NCBI GenBank assembly: GCA_015680685.1
Contig: MNCI01021399.1
Location: 1,808,308 to 1,872,307, forward strand
DNA: 64,000 nucleotides
Source: Gnetum montanum
Taxonomy: Eukaryota > Streptophyta > Gnetopsida > Gnetales > Gnetaceae
Direction of reading: 5' to 3'
Below the pieces are notes generated by a model. The model worked only from the letters and a program-made list of their open reading frames with translations. It was not told the DNA's origin and ran no database searches. Each line of letters opens with the position of its first letter. The first letter of the stretch is position 1. Positions 1 through 10,945 of this stretch are shown piece after piece. The position numbers and the translations under genes are program-made.

Positions 1-1495
1 CTATGGGAGTTATCATGCAATATGGTTGTACTAAGATCCTTGTAGATCTAACGAAAAATGGAAGTAAGAGTAATCAAAAGGGCACTCGAAAATCAAACGC
101 TGTTCTAGGGGGTCCCACTGGAAAGACATGTACCCATGCCTAAAGGTTGGCAGCTTCTCTGGATTCAGTAAAGTGAAAAAAAGAAAAAAGAAGAAAAAGA
201 AAAGAAAAGAAAGTGCCATAAAACAAAAATCACTCCTCCCTTGTACTAAACGCCAAGTGATCGTACGCCTTGTTGTTATGGTACTCTCACAGTTGTTCAT
301 CATGGGATGAAATGATGCAATGTCACTGATAGAATGATGGACTTGGTCCTGATCTTATAATGATGGGTTAATGACACCTTAATCATGCTTTACACGCAGA
401 ATTCATTGTGCCCTAGATCAGATACCTCATGCCCCAATTTCTATGATCCCTTTCTATACTTCATCTCATCTCACTGTTCGTGTAATTGTAGTTCGTGACC
501 CATCTAACATAGAATTTTCATCTCATTTCGGTGATATTTACATGCGTGTGTTTTGTGGAGTTAGTGCGGATTACATCTAACCCTTCTAGTGCCCACAAAC
601 ACTTTAAGTGTTATTACACAAGGGCATAATAGGTTGAAACCTGCTTTGGGGAGGACCCACTTGTGTAATTTTGTTGTAATCCTCATTAATTTTCTAGCTA
701 GAACACACAATTTCTTACCCTCAGCTTAGTTTTCATAATTTTCTTTCCCTATTATTATCCCTCAAAATTTTAACGTTCCAATGTACCATTCCATTCCCTC
801 TTCTTCATAACCACCAAATTTTTAATCGCTAAATTCATATCATTATCATTCAAAGTGCCTCTCAAATTCAAGTAATTATCCTTGAATATATTAATCCTTG
901 TTAATGTCCTCAATTTACACATTAATTTCAAGAAAATTATTAAAAATTCAATCTTTTTCATGTGTCTCACCTTAGTTGGGACGAGATATTGCATACGTGA
1001 TATCACGTCCTATTTTTCTATAAATAGGGACCCCCGCCGCAACACTTAGCATCATTTTGTCATTTATGTGGGGGGATTTTTTGAAATTTTTCTCTACGAC
1101 TTGCGATTGCATGACCCTTTCTTTTACACTTATATCTCACACACTGGTACTCCGATTTTAATTTCGTTTGAACCTGCTTGAACCCGGAGTGTTCAATTTA
1201 GTCGTGGGGGAGAGACACTTGTCGAAAGTGCCTAAATTTTTTGAAATTTGTCATTGCCCAAAGGACATCAATTAGGGTAATTAGTACTAACACTTAGAAA
1301 CATTGTGCCAAAAATCATATGACCTCAAGTATACTGGGAGATTAAAATGAAAATCCACCTAAGTCATAGGACTCATCATTATAATTTTTGGGCACGATCA
1401 CATGTTATAATATACGATCTTTAATTAAGGCAAGTAGTAAGGTATAACTTGATTTCCAAAAAAACCTTACTAACGTTTGACCCATGTGATTGCAA
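1..1495 (+). other. Conserved non-coding spacer of element A
   Basis: There is no supported ORF here. The stretch aligns with 11341-12814 in B and, antisense, with D and E. Recognisable blocks are an A/G-rich low-complexity run at about 175-215 and a conserved block at 640-660 (CTTTGGGGAGGACCCACTT) shared with all relatives including F. A GATATC/TATA module lies at 980-1026, and a polypurine-like motif TAGTCGTGGGGGAGA at 1199-1213. The strong conservation of short blocks in otherwise diverged DNA suggests cis-acting functions such as packaging or transcription, but that is inference. Confidence 0.7.
980..1026 (+). promoter_or_regulatory. Internal promoter-like module upstream of ORF2 (element A)
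   Basis: A cluster of ATATT/GATATC sequences (GAGATATTGC, GTGATATCAC) is followed within 20 bases by CTATAAATAGGGAC. This is the same arrangement as in the LTR promoter (4280-4347), but it lies about 470 bases before the second ORF. The equivalent position in D (32876-32992) also carries a GATATC cluster and TATA-like sequence. Promoter activity is inferred. Confidence 0.5.
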
Positions 1496-4270
1496 ATGGC
1501 CCTGAAACACTCACAGCAGGAGGGTCCTGTCCAAGGTGGAGCGAAACAACCTAGGAGAGGTAGAAGGCAAGGTCCTGTCGGACAACATACCGAACAGGAG
1601 GTGCACTCATTCAGTATCCATCAAGAAGAACCTCCTACCAGACGATCCGGGAAGGCAGAAGGAGGAGTTGCTGCTGCGCCTGAATTGGGACAACAACTCA
1701 CGTTGCCCTCAGATTGTGTTCAAGCTATCCATACGAAATCCACAATTGCTTCAGTGATCATGGAGCTTAACTTCAAACCTTTTGCAGAGTTCGCTCCTGA
1801 GGCTATTAGGGATCACCTTAAGGGTTCTCCCTTATGGCCTGTCCTCTTTGAAAGCGGTGCCTGGTATTTAGGTGAAATGTACCTGTTCTGGCACAATAAG
1901 AAACAAGGCACCACAGTTAACATTTGTGGTGTGATAGTAGACTTTTCTGCACAGGCAATTTCGGAAGTGTTAAACCTTCCGAATTTAGGCCCCCATGTTG
2001 CTTGGTTATCTACCCAATCAGACCCTGATGTGAGAAAGGATTGGTTAGAGAAGGCTTATGGCAAAGATAAAGCTTTTGGTGAGCTGACAACGGAAGAGCA
2101 GGTTTATTTCAAAATCGGAACCTATCACCTCTTCCCCAGAAAAGGTTTGAAAAGAATATCAACGTATGCGGTAAGAGGATGTGCAATGTTGATGGGAAAG
2201 GTTAATGCTAACCTTCCCCATCTATATTTGACGAAGATCCTAAGGCGATTCGAAGAACGAAAGTCAGGAGAGATGGCGTTTCCTTTTCCCTGCCTTATCA
2301 GAAAACTGTGCCGACAGGTTGGTATTCGGGGATACACAAATGATGTAATCCAAAAGGCCCAGAATGCTTCTTATGCTAAGTTGTTAAAGGAGCCAGCTCC
2401 AAGAAAGAGCACTGGGGAAGAGCTGGGACTAGATGAAGAAGAAGAATAGATCACTGGATCACCTACAACTCAACTTGCAAGACCCAGTCAACCTCCAGCC
2501 ACAGGTCCTAGCCAACAACAAGAAGCAGGACCCAGCATAGGCCAGGATCAACCGCCGCTGCAAGACTATAGATAGGCAATGGACCATCTTCGGGCCATTG
2601 TCGAGACGGTTAGTTAGGGAAGTCATGATGATGCAAATCTCTTCCACGTCATCGATGATGTCGACCAACCTACTATTTCAGTAGATCACACACGTGGTGA
2701 GTTATCAATGCAAACAGGAGGAGGGGAAAGCAGATGGTCACAACAGATCTCTGGAAACGTGGCATCTTTTCAAGTGCAGTTAGAGACTGGTGAAGGGGCC
2801 ACTGTGGTGGTCATGCAACACCAGGATGCTGTGGGAGCTGCTGAAGTGGTCGTTAACCACATCAAAGAGTCCTTTAACATGCCTATTGTGCCACCGGCAG
2901 ATCTTTCAGAAGCACGAGATGCTCAAACTATTGCCGGAACCTCAATGACTCCTACGGAACATGAGGATGCATTGGACAGATTGCTTCAAACAGGACAACT
3001 TTTGACGTCTCTGTTTGACATCCCCCAGGATGTAACAGCAATTCAATTAAACCTCATTTCCACAAAGGGAAAGCTGGTCATATCCGAAGTAAAGGCCAAG
3101 CATGATGAAGCTGAAGTGCAGAAACTACAAGAGTAGCTCGTAACCTTACAGGCAGCACAGTGGGATCCTTTGCAATTTGTTCCCACAGACCAACTAGAAA
3201 GTTTCAGAACCGAGTAATTAACAAAGTTAATTACAGAAAATAAAAAGGTGGCAGAAGAAAAGGAGACGGCCACTTGGGATGCCTCTGCAGCAAAGGCGCA
3301 AACACATACGCATCTTAAGGTACTCAGGACCTTAGAAGAAGAGAATAAGTAGTTGGTTTTGGATAACCTTCGGTTGACTTCTGTGGAGAAACAAAAGAAT
3401 GTTCTCAATGAACACTATCATTAGTTGCAAGAACAGTTCATTCGGGTCAACCGGGATGTAAGCCGTTTAGCCATAGAGAACCGAATCCTCTTAATGGAGG
3501 AGGTACACGCTATTCGACAGAAATTAGCAATTAAGATAAGCACATGGCAGAATGAGGCTAAACAACACAAAAAGCTGAAGGAGCATTTTCGTGATCAAGT
3601 GGGGATGTACAAACAAATCCTAGAGAAGGAGATCCATATGGCCAAGGCTCAAATCAACAACATTAGTGCCCAACACACTGATTGGGGGGTCATATTGGAC
3701 ACTTATGCCTTCACCCACTAAGCGGAAATTAAGAACCGGGACCTGTAGATCCAAGACTTGACTGAATACATGGAGTTGGCAAACCTTCGATATGCCAACC
3801 TGGCCATGTTAACAGCAGGATGCCCGAGGTCAGAGCTCGAGGAGTAGGTAGCTTCCACCCATATCAAATATGAAGCAGAATTTGCAGAGCGAAAGAAGTT
3901 GGCTGAAAAACTAGATGTCACAAATTCTGAACTTGTGGTGGTAAAAGAAAGCTACCAAGGATAGAAAGATGTTGCAACTGACTTGGCACGATGGCTAACA
4001 GAGCTTCATGAATACAAGGACAAAGCCAGAGCCTATGAAGAGGAATGACAGGTGTTTGCGGCGTGGTATGTCAAAGCCAATCAGATGTTCCTGCAACTAC
4101 CTTGTCCATGGGAGGTGCCGACTCCATCAAACATCGAAGCATCAACATGGACGGCACAAGACCCTTGGACCAAAGAGGAGAAGCTCCAAGCTATTCTTCA
4201 GCGTCGTCAACCTTCAAACCTTGGAGCACGTGACAAAGGGAAAGCACCCATGGAGGAGCCACCCAGGGAA
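1496..4270 (+). pseudogene. ORF2 of element A: plant transposon-type domain plus coiled coil, broken
   Basis: The ATG at 1496 opens a basic, Gln-rich N-terminus (MALKHSQQ). From about 1760 to 2370 follows a globular domain with GAWYLGEMYLFWHNKK, GVIVDFSAQAISEVLNLPN and NLPHLYLTKILRRFEE. This pattern fits the 'putative plant transposon protein' domain found in Athila/Ogre-type elements; the assignment is from memory of the family. From 2700 onward is a long Glu/Lys/Gln-rich coiled-coil region ending in PMEEPP at about 4250. Stops occur at 2449, 3136, 3216, 3351, 3423, 3721 and several later sites. Aligned with D and E, several are Gln or Trp codons turned into TAG/TAA. The C-terminus is cut by the deletion that also removed the LTR start. 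The product's function is unknown. Confidence 0.7.
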
Positions 4271-4274
4271 AGCA

Positions 4275-5212
4275 TCCCCCACGATATCGCATCTGCCCTA
4301 CGATATTGCATACGTGATATCGCAGTCTACCGCCATATCTATAAATAAGATACAGCTCTCCCTCATTGGACAATCCTGGTTAGATAGTAGTGAAGCTCTG
4401 GCAGTTTGATCCCTCTAGAGTTAGCATTTTTCCCGTGGCTGCCCGCAATGTGGTGAATGTGATTATACGGTGTCTTTATTTGAGTGTGACGTACTTGTAC
4501 ATGCACATGACCGACAATAAAGATCGAGATTACTTCATCATTGCAGCATTCACTTAGTTTATTTATTTGTTATTTATTTAATGTTATTTATTGCTTTCAT
4601 AGCACGGTGTGAGTATGACTTGACTACGAGCATCTACGGATGTGTACAGCTACTCAAGGAATCGGCTGCTCATCATGATTAGTCTCTCACTCTTAAACTC
4701 CTAGAAGTGGAATGAGTACGACTTGGTTACGAGCATTTAAGTGTGACTACTTGGTAGCCCAGTGGCGTAGCCAGGATCTACGCTTGCTAATCCCAATGGT
4801 GTATTCGAGATCTACACTTGGTAATCCTAGTGGCATACCTAGGACCTGCGCTTGCTAGTCCCAGTGGTAGTCATGCACGAAGTCCAAGATGTGTACGGTT
4901 GATCAAGGAATCGGTTGCTCGGCGCACTTAGGCTAGATTAGATTTTCTTAACCTTTTCCTCTTAGCTTAGATTAGTTAATATTATTTTCACTACCTTCAG
5001 GAGTAGCATAGAATTAGGAACACATCATACACCTCGTCTGGACTAAACCATACGTGACATATGCAATACTAGTCCAGGTGGGAAGACAGCGAACTGCAAC
5101 CTAAGGCTAACTATCTAGGTGCCACAACTAGTCCATCTGCGGAGTTCGACCGGATCGCCCGTGCGACGCTCGTTTCGTATGGTTGAGTGTAGGGGTACCT
5201 CGCCACTCATCA
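4275..5212 (+). repeat. 3' LTR of element A (5' end truncated)
   Basis: It contains a GATATC/GATATT cluster at 4280-4325, a TATA box (CTATAAATAAG) at 4339-4349 and the conserved post-TATA GCTCTCCCT. The end is CGTTTCGTATGGTTGAGTGT...CACTCATCA, shared with every LTR in the window. Between 4758 and 4870 a unit of about 34 bases (AGTGGCGTAGCCAGGATCTA and following) is present three times, where B has a single copy. The normal TGATGAG start and the preceding polypurine tract are absent, so ORF2 runs straight into the U3 region. Confidence 0.85.
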
Positions 5213-7994
5213 TGTATGTAATACAGTTATTTTTTATCATCCAGATGGATCAATAGTGCTCCTACTACATAGCTTGAAGCATCAATCATAATGCAAAAGG
5301 CTTAGACCAATTTCAAGTTCGAAGGATTGGTGTCTTCATTAATTTCTACTTTAGGTTTTCAAATGCCTTTTCACATTGTTTGGACCATTGGAATATTGCA
5401 TTCTTCTTTCTGAGTTCGATAAGTGACTTTGCAATCTTTGAAACATTTTCAATAAATATTCTATAATGCCATGTATGATCAAGGAATGATTAAAAATCCT
5501 TAATTTTTTATGATATTTGGATAATATTTTTGATGACTCTAATCTTTTTTGGATCTACCTCTATTCCTTTGTAAGATAGCTTGTGTCCTAAAACTATGCC
5601 ATCTTAAACCATTAAGTGGCTTTTCTACTAATTGAGCTTTAAATTTGTCTCAATGAATCATTTCAAAACCTTCTCTAAGTGTTCCAAATATATTTTGAAG
5701 TTAAGCCCATATGTAAAGAAATCATTCATAAATACCTTGACTTCATTACGAATCAACTTCCAGAAGATGATAATAACAAGTCTCTAGAACATGGCTAGAG
5801 CATTATAGAGGCCAAATGACATTTTCTTGTATGTAAACATTTTCTATGGGCTAGTGAATGTTATTTTCTATTGGTCCTTTGGTGCAATATAGATTTGATT
5901 ATATCCATTGTATCCATTTAGAAAATTGTAGTATTGATAAAGTTGATTAACAAATGGTAAAGGAAAATGATGTTTGAATGTTGTTATATTCAAAAATTAA
6001 AAGTCTATATAGACCCTTCACTTGTCACCCTTCTTTGAAACAATGGCTAATGGGCTAACCCATTTACTGTCTATAATACGATAGATGAACCTTGCCTTTA
6101 ACAACTTCTCTAATTCTTGTTTGAAAACTTTTTTAAGTTTTGGATTCAATCTTTGTTGGGGATGGTGACATGGTTTAACAACTAGATCAATGTAGACTTG
6201 GTGTTGACAAGTGCATGGATCAATGCTAGTGATCTCATCCTAAGACCATGCAAATTTAGTTTGTCATTTTTACCACTTACAATAATTTTCTATTCTATTC
6301 GTTATCAATATTGACATTTATAATTATTGGTTTTTTTTGTCATTAGGAGAAGCATATTCAAGTGTATTTGGTAGGGCTTTTAGTTATAGTAGTTTAGGTT
6401 CATATTTTTTCTAGTATCTCTAATTTTCCATATTCAATATCTTCATCTTGTTGCACATTTGTGTAGAAAGGTTGACCTTCTATCTTTTCTATTTTATTTG
6501 TCTCTTCAATGTAGGCACTTGTAATTTTATCAACTAGTTCCATGTACATGTTTGATTCTAATTCTTCCTCATTAATCAGCCACTGCATGTCTTCTTATTT
6601 TATGACTATTGCATACAAATGCTTTTGTACACACATATCCTTAGCATATTCATTATAGGCTAAGATGGTATCTTATCTTACCATCTAAACTCTCTACATG
6701 TAATTGCATCCATTATTGTTGTATGCAATACATGGAACTTTGTGTCTTTGAATGATCTTGGCTTTATCCTTCTTAGATATTTCTAAAGATAAGTCCCTAA
6801 TTCTAAGTTTAACATTGATGGTGCTAAACCATGAACTTTCCATGATTATAGGAAATTCACCTTTATTCTTCCCAACATAAATAACTAGGAAATTTGTAGG
6901 ATAAGACTAGCCACTTACGGTAGTTATTACATCTTCCACTTATCCTAGTGAAACAACAATAGATAGGTTAGCCAACTCTAGTCATATGTTGCACATCTTT
7001 AATGAAGGTAAATTCTAGGCCTTGTACATGTCTTCAGAAATGAGATTTATTCCTAACACAAAATTTGGTAGAGCTTTACATGTTTTGCATCCTGCTATTT
7101 AGAGATAGATTAAAGAACTTCACATATCTATCCTCTTCATGGGAAGCATTCCTATTTTTATTTAGTGTGTTATCATTTGTGTAAGCATGATAGTTGTTAG
7201 ATCCTTTTTTCTTAAAATTGGAAGCATAGTACTATTTTGAGGACTTTGTGTGGAAGAAGCAAGGGTAGATGAAGTTCCTATCATTCAGATCTTTTCTAGA
7301 CTTATTCTAAATAAGGGATGTTTCCTAGATCTTGGTTCACTTATATGAATGATGTCCTCTTGTAGAGTAAGTACCCTAGTAGCACTCTTCTACTACGGTT
7401 ATGTTGGCAATTCCCCTTGCATGATTGATGATGGTGCTCGCGGTATAGGATCAGGAGCTTGATAGGATGGACCTACTACTAGTTGAGATGTGTAAGGATG
7501 TGACTCCATGTATGGGGTTGTAGGCCTATTGTATTTTATTGCATAGTAGGAAGAAGAAGCATGGATAAGAGTATTTCTAGAAGATATGGAACATTATACA
7601 TAGTCTCCATAAGGATCAAGTTGTCAATATGGATACTATTGCTTTGGAAATGGCATTCCCCATGACTGTGGTTGTTACCAATGCTATTGGTATCATTCCT
7701 ATTGTTGAGAATAAGGCTCACTTGAATATTATGATTATTGATGGGACCATCTATAATTACCTTGTAGATAAGGTAATCATCTTGGCATCTGTTGTTTGAC
7801 AAACTTTGGATTCAATACATATGCCCCAAACTCTTGTAAGTGGGCTATGACAAGACATCCCTTAGGATGTTCCTACAGGTACACTTTACATATAGTGTAA
7901 CTTTTAGAGCTTGAGTTTGTAATTTTCTTAATTGTAGTTATTTTTCCTTTAATTTTATAATGCACACATCTACTATTTTTTTCTTCCTCATGTC
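5213..7994 (-). pseudogene. Ty3/gypsy element C: pol and Gag C-terminus, decayed
   Basis: Read on the minus strand, and thus right to left, the order is Gag end, protease, RT, RNase H. RNase H shows PFALMIDASSYVVGALLIH near 5215-5310. RT shows FGLYNALAMF near 5790-5820 (family form FGLCNAPATF) and VFMNDFFTYGLNF near 5715-5755, where the catalytic pair of the YMDDF box has become ND. Protease remnants (LPNFVLGINLISEDMY) lie near 7005-7065. The reading frame is broken many times. The sequence resumes at 14370 after the insertion of B, and the downstream half is cut off by A. A second copy of the RT/RNase H part is at 54.8-56.0 kb. Confidence 0.75.
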
Positions 7995-8816
7995 TGATGG
8001 GACACAATATTGCATAAGCCGCGATATCGCGTCTGTCGCGATATCGCATCCCCCGCGATATCACGTACCTGATATCGCGTCTTCCCTACAATATCGCGTA
8101 CGCGATATCGTAGTCTACCACAATGTCTATAAATAAGAAGCGGCTCTCCCTTGTTCATAATTAGTTATTAGTTAGGAGTTAGAAGTAACGAAGCTCTAGC
8201 AGTTTGGCCACTCCAGAGATAGTTTATTTTCCTGTGTCTGCCTGCAGTGTGGTGAATGTGATTGTACGGCATCCTTTATTCGAGTGTGACGTACTTGGAC
8301 ATGCACATGATCGCAATAAAGATCAAGATTACTTCATCATTGCAGTAGTCACTTTTTTTATTTAATTGTTTTAATGTGAAATGAGTACGACTTGATTACG
8401 AGCATCTTCATGTGACTACTTGGTAACCCAGTGGCATACCTAGGATCTGCACTTGGTAATCCCAGTGGTAGTCATGCACGAGGTCCAAGATGTGTACGGT
8501 TGATCAAGGAATCAGTTTCTCATTGCACTTAGGCTAGATTAGATTTTCTTACCCTTTTCCTCCTAGCTTAGCGTAGTTAATATTACATTCCACTGCCTTC
8601 AAGAGTAGCGTTAAAATTAGGAACACATCATACACCTCACTCTGGACTAAACCATACATGTCAAATATAATACTAGTCCAGGTGGGAAGACAGTGAACTG
8701 CAACCTAAGGATAACTATCTAAGTGCCACAACTAGTCCATCTGCGAAGTTCGACTAGATTGCGCATGCTACGCTCGTTTCGTATGGTTGAGTGCAGGGGT
8801 ACCTCGCCACTCAGCA
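7995..8816 (+). repeat. 5' LTR of element B
   Basis: It starts TGATGGGAC and ends CACTCAGCA, where the partner LTR has TGATGAGAC and CACTCATCA. It differs from the 3' LTR mainly by about 48 extra bases of GATATC palindromes at 8030-8078. The TATA box is at 8128-8135, followed by GCGGCTCTCCCTTG. A likely polyadenylation/R region lies around 8320 (CAATAAAGATC). Confidence 0.92.
8023..8135 (+). promoter_or_regulatory. LTR promoter with GATATC palindrome cluster
   Basis: GATATC occurs at 8023, 8040, 8057, 8071 and 8103, with a variant AATATC at 8090. Most copies are extended palindromes such as CGCGATATCGCG. The TATA box TATAAATA begins at 8128, 20 bases after the last palindrome. The same layout is present in every LTR of the window regardless of subfamily, which argues that the palindromes are a functional upstream element. 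The binding factor is unknown. Confidence 0.7.
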
Positions 8817-8817
8817 T

Positions 8818-8837
8818 TGGCACCGTTGCCAAGGATG
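8818..8837 (+). other. Primer binding site of element B (tRNA-Asp-like)
   Basis: TGGCACCGTTGCCAAGGAT directly follows the LTR. It closely resembles the complement of the plant tRNA-Asp 3' end (TGGCGCCGTTGCCGGGGAT), the primer used by many Athila/Tat-type Ty3/gypsy elements. Element F has TGGCACCGTTACTGGGGAC at the same place (41990-42008). Confidence 0.85.
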
Positions 8838-8947
8838 GTGCTAGTTATCTAGATTAGTTATATCATACAAGGTCGTTGTAAAGGACTTAACGATATATCT
8901 CTTAGAAAGAAGTAATTATAAAAAGTCACATAAATCCACACACAACA

Positions 8948-10945
8948 ATGCCTCTCCTACAAGACGATAATAATGCCACACTTAGTGAGGAAGTTCATTG
9001 GAGAACCAACAAACTATATGACGATGAAGATTCGAGTATACAACCTGAAGTGGGAGTTTCTTATAAAAATGAACGAAAACAACATCATCGCAACACACGA
9101 AAGCCTAACTTACCTGATGACGATGAACCCCCACTGGCCACTACAAGCCTAACGCAAATACAAGAGGTTGTTCGAATCTCACTTAGGCATCGTAAAGAGA
9201 GCCATCTACCCAGGCTCGATTTAAACAACTTTCCAAAATTTTTAGGAGGCTATGACTTAGATCCGCAACAACATTTACTAGCCTTCTACGATGCCTGCGC
9301 ATGGAACAACATTGATAATGGCTGGCAAAAACTTAAGCTCTTTCCTATGACACTCATTGACCAAGCAAAAGTATGGTATAGATCGTTGAAACCAAATTCA
9401 ATACAACGCTGGTCAACAATGGTAGAAGTCTTTAACGAAAAATATCAAACCTACGCAAGAGTGTCGGCCTTGAGGAAACAAATCCAAGGATGGAAACAGG
9501 CATAACATGAACCCTTGAACATGGCCTTAGAAAGATATTATGCATTGTTAAACAACTGTCCAGGCCATGGGTTTTCCGAGGAAAGGCTAATGTACCATAT
9601 TATTGATGGGCTACGTAATGAAACAAGAGAGACCTTAGGAACGTATGCCCAAGGTCAACTATATGAACTACGAACCCACCAAATGCAAGAGCTTATTAAG
9701 AGGGTAGCAAAAGAAGAAGGAGAATTAGCTAGATGGGAGAGTGTTGGAAAACATCAACGGGACCAAAATTTCAACTTAACAAAGGTCCATGATCATAACA
9801 AGGAGAAATCAACAAATCTCAAGGTGGAAACATCATCTTTGCCAATACAACAATTATTAGAAGAAGCTGCGGGAAAGATAAATAAGATGTTGGAATGGAT
9901 GTATCAAAAGTGTGGAGAATATATCAACACCATTGGAGATAGAGTTTTGACAACCCAAGAAGCAGGAAAAAATAGTAGACATTCGAAAAAAAAGGATAAA
10001 GGGAATAAGCGCTCAACTGCCAATTCTACGTATGAATACAACCTATGCCTGTATGATCACCCCAAGGGTCAATGCCCAATATTGTTACATTTACATGAGC
10101 ATTGGGGAAACACACTACATCCAAAGTTCGTACAGAGATACTATGTTTGATCACAGTGGCAACAATCCCAGTCATGGGGGAGACCACCCTTAGACTGGAG
10201 GCACCCTTCATATTTTCCGAACTCAAATGCTTATCACGTTCAACATCCTGTTTCTCCATTTGGGCCAACGTACTCTATCTCACCACAATACCATTCTCCA
10301 CAATACTATTAGCCCATACCTTCGACACAACCACCACCTTGTGCACCTTACATCCCTCCTAACTTTCAACATTCTCATCCTTTCCCTCTTTCCACAGTGC
10401 CACCAACTGTTCCTAAGGTGTTTGTACCACAACAACAACCCACGAAAAATACTTGTGCTACTACTACTAACAACAGTGAAAAGCCTCCTCAACATCAAAG
10501 ACGTCCTTTCTGTAAACATGACCGTAAGAAAGGACAACACAATTCTGAGGCCACTGCACCTTCCAACCCAACACAAGTCCAACAATGTGGTGCACCCTTA
10601 CCTTTGAACCCAATGCCTCACGTAACTTCATTAGGGCCACCAACTAACACTCCAACAACCATACAGCCTAATGAACATAACTATGGGAGGCATCATCCTA
10701 ATCCTTGCATACCATCTAATGGTCACCAACATCATAGTGGGTTAACTCGTTATCCGGGAACTACATCGTATAAAGTGCCCCACTATGCTTATTACAATCA
10801 AGTGTGTGACCCCAATGGGGTAAGTATAGACCGATTTCAATACTTTCAACATGCAAGGATTCTTATTTTTCATTTATTAATACTTGCCATACTCAACCGA
10901 TTAGTTATGGGGGATACCCCCCATTTCAATGACAAGCAGGATTAA
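8948..10945 (+). pseudogene. gag of element B, one frame with three stops
   Basis: The ATG at 8948 opens a frame that continues to 10945. It is interrupted only by stops at 9503 (Gln codon in E and F), 10148 and about 10310. The Gag core is at about residues 70-290, with LDLNNFPKFLGGYDLDPQQH, WYRSLKP and LERYYALLNNCPGHGF. Near 10040-10080 is the nucleic-acid-binding motif CLYDHPKGQC. In D the same motif is a full CX2CX3HX4C knuckle, but here the first Cys is Tyr. The tail from 10150 is rich in Pro, Tyr, Gln and His. Gag forms the virus-like particle; the frame suggests one protein of about 665 residues originally. The first start in a favourable position after the primer site was chosen. Confidence 0.85.

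Larger units (their letters stand above)
1..5212 (+). mobile_element. LTR element A, 3' portion (non-autonomous Ty3/gypsy-like)
   Basis: The left end lies outside the window. What remains, in order, is the conserved non-coding spacer, the second ORF of the family, and the 3' LTR. It has the same order as the complete element B at 7995-14369 and aligns by eye with it (the first bases here match 11347 onward). The right end is CACTCATCA at 5204-5212, followed by RNase H-coding sequence of an older element read antisense, so A inserted into element C. No RT, RNase H or integrase was seen in A. The polypurine tract and the LTR start are missing because of a deletion near 4270. Confidence 0.85.

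Noticed and set aside
31-303. 90-codon minus-strand ORF at the window start
   Set aside because: It is antisense to an A/G-rich spacer run and codes mainly Phe/Leu from that run.
1490-1495. ORF2 start six bases earlier (TTG)
   Set aside because: TTG is not a normal plant start. The ATG at 1496 matches the starts in B and D.
8818-8837. A tRNA-Asp gene at the start of element B
   Set aside because: Only the 3'-complement part is present and it abuts an LTR end, so it is a primer binding site.
10026-10607. Overlapping minus-strand ORFs of 80-101 codons inside gag of B
   Set aside because: Shadows of the gag frame with biased composition; not kept in D or E.
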